Shown here one piece after another: positions 6,295-8,018 of a stretch of 8,018 bases of DNA. Below the pieces are notes generated by a model, which saw only the letters and a program-made list of their open reading frames with translations, did not search any database and was not told the DNA's origin. Position numbers and translations under genes: made by a program. The stretch comes from an uncultured Eubacteriales bacterium (GTDB lineage: Bacteria; Bacillota; Clostridia; Oscillospirales; CAG-272): the NCBI GenBank assembly GCA_900546315.1, contig URCP01000117.1:1-8018 (forward strand), given 5' to 3'. The first letter of the stretch is position 1, and each line of letters starts with the position of its first letter.

Positions 6295-6331
6295 AACCCC
6301 GGCACGCTGCGGCGTGCCGGGGTTTGTTGTT
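6295..6331. terminator. Strong bidirectional terminator between convergent genes
   Basis: AACCCCGGCACGC (6295-6307) and GCGTGCCGGGGTT (6312-6324) form a perfect 13-bp stem with a TGCG loop, 16 bases after the purB stop. On the plus strand TTGTTGTT-like bases follow; on the minus strand ATCATATAATTTT follows. It is placed to end both purB and the leftward nuclease-family gene (stop at 6348). Confidence 0.88.
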
Positions 6332-6347
6332 AGGAGCAGAAATGAAA

Positions 6348-7214
6348 TTACGCGCTTTGCTTTTTCGCAAGTTCCTTGACTTCATCAAGTGTCAGACCAC
6401 AGGAATCCGCAATCTTTTCAAGTGAGAGTGTTCCGTCTTTTATCAGCGCAAGAGCGGTTCTTATATTAGCTTGCCTTGCGCCGATCTTCTCCCCTTTTTC
6501 CCGTTCTCTCCGAACTTCCTCTTCCACAATCCTGCACATACTGCCGTTCCCCTCCTCATCTTCTTTATAATACCGAACCTTCTCCGCAAGCGGCGGGAGG
6601 TACATATCGCCTGCTTTGTCGCAGTAGAAATCGTGTATCAGCTTGCCTATCAGCGTGCTTGTGTCGCGATAGGCTCCGTTTATGTATATTATATGCGAGC
6701 CGTCGCCAAAATACCGGTTGTCCAGCTCCTCTATTTTCCTCTCGACATGGTACATCGCGATTCCCGCGCCGAACGTGTCCTTTTCCGTGAAAAATATCAC
6801 GTAGGTGTCCGCGAGCTCCGAGAAATCCTGCGACTTGTCAAGCATACCGCCGTCAAGCGCGCTGCTGTGGAACCTCGCGCGTTTCGCGCCCGCTCCCCTG
6901 TCGCTCCGCTGAATCTCTATGTTGTACAGCTTCCCGTCCGCGTCCTCCGCCCTGACGTCGAGCTTTATTGATCTTGACGCCGCGCTCTTGTACTCGACCT
7001 GCGTCTTGGCGCTGATGACCTCTAGGTCGTCCCGCTCAAGCACAATATCGAGTATGCACTTGACCGCCGGAAGATTGTCGTTCAACACCTGCGACATGAA
7101 GTCGTCGTCAATCAGCCGCAGCTTCGCGACGATCTCGCGGTATCTCTTCCACCGCTCTTCTTTGTCCTCTTCAAAATCTATGTTGGTATCGAAAAGTTCC
7201 GCCGTTTCTGTCAT
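6348..7214 (-). CDS. Rpn/YhgA-like PD-(D/E)XK nuclease-family protein (PF12784 type, 'putative transposase')
   Basis: The 288-residue product has the N-terminal pattern of this family: FMSQVLNDNLPAVKCILDIVL (38-59), VEYK, SIKLDVRAEDADGKLYNIEIQRSD (82-105), then a core containing YVIFFTEKD and YINGAYRDTSTLIGKLIHDF. The nuclease-type residues visible are D86 and E100-x-Q102; the usual Lys of the ExK is Gln, which is normal for this family. The C-terminus is a charged helix (EEEVRREREKGEKIGARQ) followed by a helical segment, GTLSLEKIADSCGLTLDEVKELAKK, that looks like a small helix-turn-helix. Rpn proteins of E. coli raise recA-independent recombination and some cleave DNA; many clostridial genomes hold many copies of unknown role. 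The frame is open to a TTG at 7229, but ATG 7214 has AGGTGA (7219-7224) upstream and is preferred. Single-gene unit with its own promoter, convergent with purB. No IS ends were seen around it. Function in this organism unproven. Confidence 0.85.
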   Translation of the reverse strand: MTETAELFDTNIDFEEDKEERWKRYREIVAKLRLIDDDFMSQVLNDNLPAVKCILDIVLERDDLEVISAKTQVEYKSAASRSIKLDVRAEDADGKLYNIEIQRSDRGAGAKRARFHSSALDGGMLDKSQDFSELADTYVIFFTEKDTFGAGIAMYHVERKIEELDNRYFGDGSHIIYINGAYRDTSTLIGKLIHDFYCDKAGDMYLPPLAEKVRYYKEDEEGNGSMCRIVEEEVRREREKGEKIGARQANIRTALALIKDGTLSLEKIADSCGLTLDEVKELAKKQSA

Positions 7215-7247
7215 GCCGTCACCTCGCAAAAACTCTCTTCTGATAAT

Positions 7248-7276
7248 ATTCTACCACAGATATCCGTTGTTGTCAA
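7248..7276 (-). promoter_or_regulatory. Sigma-A promoter of the Rpn-like gene
   Basis: On the minus strand TTGACA (7271-7276), a 17-bp spacer and TAGAAT (7248-7253), with TGG directly before the -10. Its start point would leave a leader of roughly 30 bases. Confidence 0.8.
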
Positions 7277-7380
7277 GTGAATTTTATTTCTCCGCTGAAA
7301 TATTTCCGTGAAATCCCGCGCCGCCATTCCGGATAATAACGACTTATTTATGGATATATGCGACTTTTATCCGAAGACCG

Positions 7381-7409
7381 TTGACAATTCTGTTCCCATA
7401 TGGTATAAT
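7381..7409 (+). promoter_or_regulatory. Sigma-A promoter of the putative TIM-barrel gene
   Basis: TTGACA (7381-7386), a 17-bp spacer and TATAAT (7404-7409), plus TGG before the -10: full consensus with an extended -10. It diverges from the Rpn-like gene's promoter, about 105 bp apart, with nothing further recognised in between. Confidence 0.88.
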
Positions 7410-7450
7410 CATAAAAACCGGCATAGTATGCCTTGAAAGGAGCAATTCAT

Positions 7451-8018
7451 ATGATTCAGCAATTCCCGAGAACGACAGTCGGCGGCGTCTCGATGCCGCG
7501 GCTTCTCATCGGCACAAACTGGCTGCTCGGCTGGAGCCACACCGGCGCGGCTGCGGATCAGGGGATACGTGAGAAATTCTCGAAGCCGGAGGACTTCTAC
7601 CCGGTCTTCCGCGCTTACCTCGACTACGGCATCAACGCCGTCATGGGTCCGGTCAGCACTACCCCGCTCTGCCTTGACGCGATAAGGTACGCCGAGGACA
7701 AATCCGGTGAAAAGATCATCATAATCGACACCCCCGGCATGAATGTGGACGATTCTGCCGAGGCGAGACGCTCCGCCGAACGGACAATAAAGCGTTCAGC
7801 CGAGATCGGCTCGACCTTCTGCCTGATTCACCACGTGAGCGCGGAGCAGCTTGTCAACAAGAATCTCGCCGCGATGCCGCGTCTGCCCGATTATCTCTCG
7901 ATGATACGCGATGCGGGGATGCTTCCGGGTCTGTCGGCGCATATGCCGGAGCTCGTCACCTACAGCGACGAGAACGGGTATGACGTCGAGACGTATATAG
8001 AGCTCTTAAACTGCATGG
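7451..8018 (+). CDS. Putative TIM-barrel protein of unassigned function, C-terminus beyond the window
   Basis: The frame opens at ATG 7451 after AAAGGAG (7436-7442) and stays open to the edge, giving 189 codons with no stop. It begins MIQQFPRTTVGGVSMPRLLIGTNWLLGWSHTGAA (residues 16-33 are the most distinctive: PRLLIGTNW and GWSHT). Alternating strand/helix blocks follow: AYLDYGINAVMGP, LDAIRYAED, EKIIIIDTPGMN, STFCLIHHVS, MIRDAGMLPGLSAHMPE, ENGYDVETYIELLNCM. This pattern of short hydrophobic strands followed by amphipathic helices suggests a beta/alpha barrel, and I associate these segments with a conserved but functionally unassigned bacterial family of about 300 residues. No signal peptide or membrane segment. 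Conserved His residues (H30 and the HH in FCLIHHVS, and H in SAHMPE) and acids could form a metal or catalytic site, but that is a guess. No enzyme name is justified. Confidence 0.72.
   Translation, partial: MIQQFPRTTVGGVSMPRLLIGTNWLLGWSHTGAAADQGIREKFSKPEDFYPVFRAYLDYGINAVMGPVSTTPLCLDAIRYAEDKSGEKIIIIDTPGMNVDDSAEARRSAERTIKRSAEIGSTFCLIHHVSAEQLVNKNLAAMPRLPDYLSMIRDAGMLPGLSAHMPELVTYSDENGYDVETYIELLNCM

Noticed and set aside
5643..6305. 220-codon and other minus-strand frames under purB
   Set aside because: Shadows of purB codon usage, with no motifs and no upstream RBS.
7215..7229. TTG start adding five residues to the Rpn-like protein
   Set aside because: The RBS AGGTGA lies between this TTG and the ATG at 7214, so the ATG is the better start.
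1..8018. CRISPR arrays, tRNA/rRNA genes, IS ends, phage or integron features
   Set aside because: No evenly spaced direct repeats, cloverleaf-like sequences, transposon terminal repeats or integrase genes were seen on reading both strands by eye.

Overview
The window looks like a piece of a chromosome from an anaerobic, low-biomass-sampled Firmicute of the Clostridia (Oscillospiraceae/Christensenellales type). This is inference. It rests on a tyrosine-type T-box leader, Clostridia-style proteins, strong AGGAG-type ribosome binding sites, near-consensus sigma-A promoters and GC-rich coding sequence that still uses ATA for Ile often. AT-rich promoter islands separate the genes. No phage, IS, CRISPR or RNA-gene block was seen.

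Layout. Positions 1-77 carry a short plus-strand piece of argJ (arginine biosynthesis). It abuts, in the opposite orientation, a lipoprotein gene for an ABC amino-acid-binding protein that loses its family match at about residue 100. That gene is read leftward from a strong promoter (740-768) through a T-box riboswitch leader (421-733), whose specifier is best read as UAC (Tyr). Rightward from the same intergenic region runs a class Ic PLP aminotransferase (1096-2376), ending at a strong hairpin. Positions 2424-2823 hold a leftward alpha/beta-hydrolase pseudogene with its middle deleted. Then come a cytoplasmic GH110 alpha-1,3-galactosidase-like beta-helix protein (2995-4764) and adenylosuccinate lyase purB (4845-6278), each with its own promoter. 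purB converges on a PD-(D/E)XK (Rpn/YhgA-like) nuclease-family gene (6348-7214, minus) across a shared 13-bp terminator hairpin. The window ends inside a rightward gene for a putative TIM-barrel protein of unassigned function (7451 to the edge).

How the genes work together. This is mostly a set of single-gene transcription units rather than one pathway. The one plausible link is amino-acid metabolism on the left: a T-box-controlled amino-acid transporter component diverging from an amino-acid aminotransferase. The GH110 enzyme suggests use of alpha-galactosylated host or algal glycans; with no signal peptide it would act on imported oligosaccharides. I did not find a convincing new multi-gene system. 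The points most worth checking are the argJ/binding-protein junction, the tyrosine reading of the T-box, the gutted hydrolase, and the intracellular GH110.
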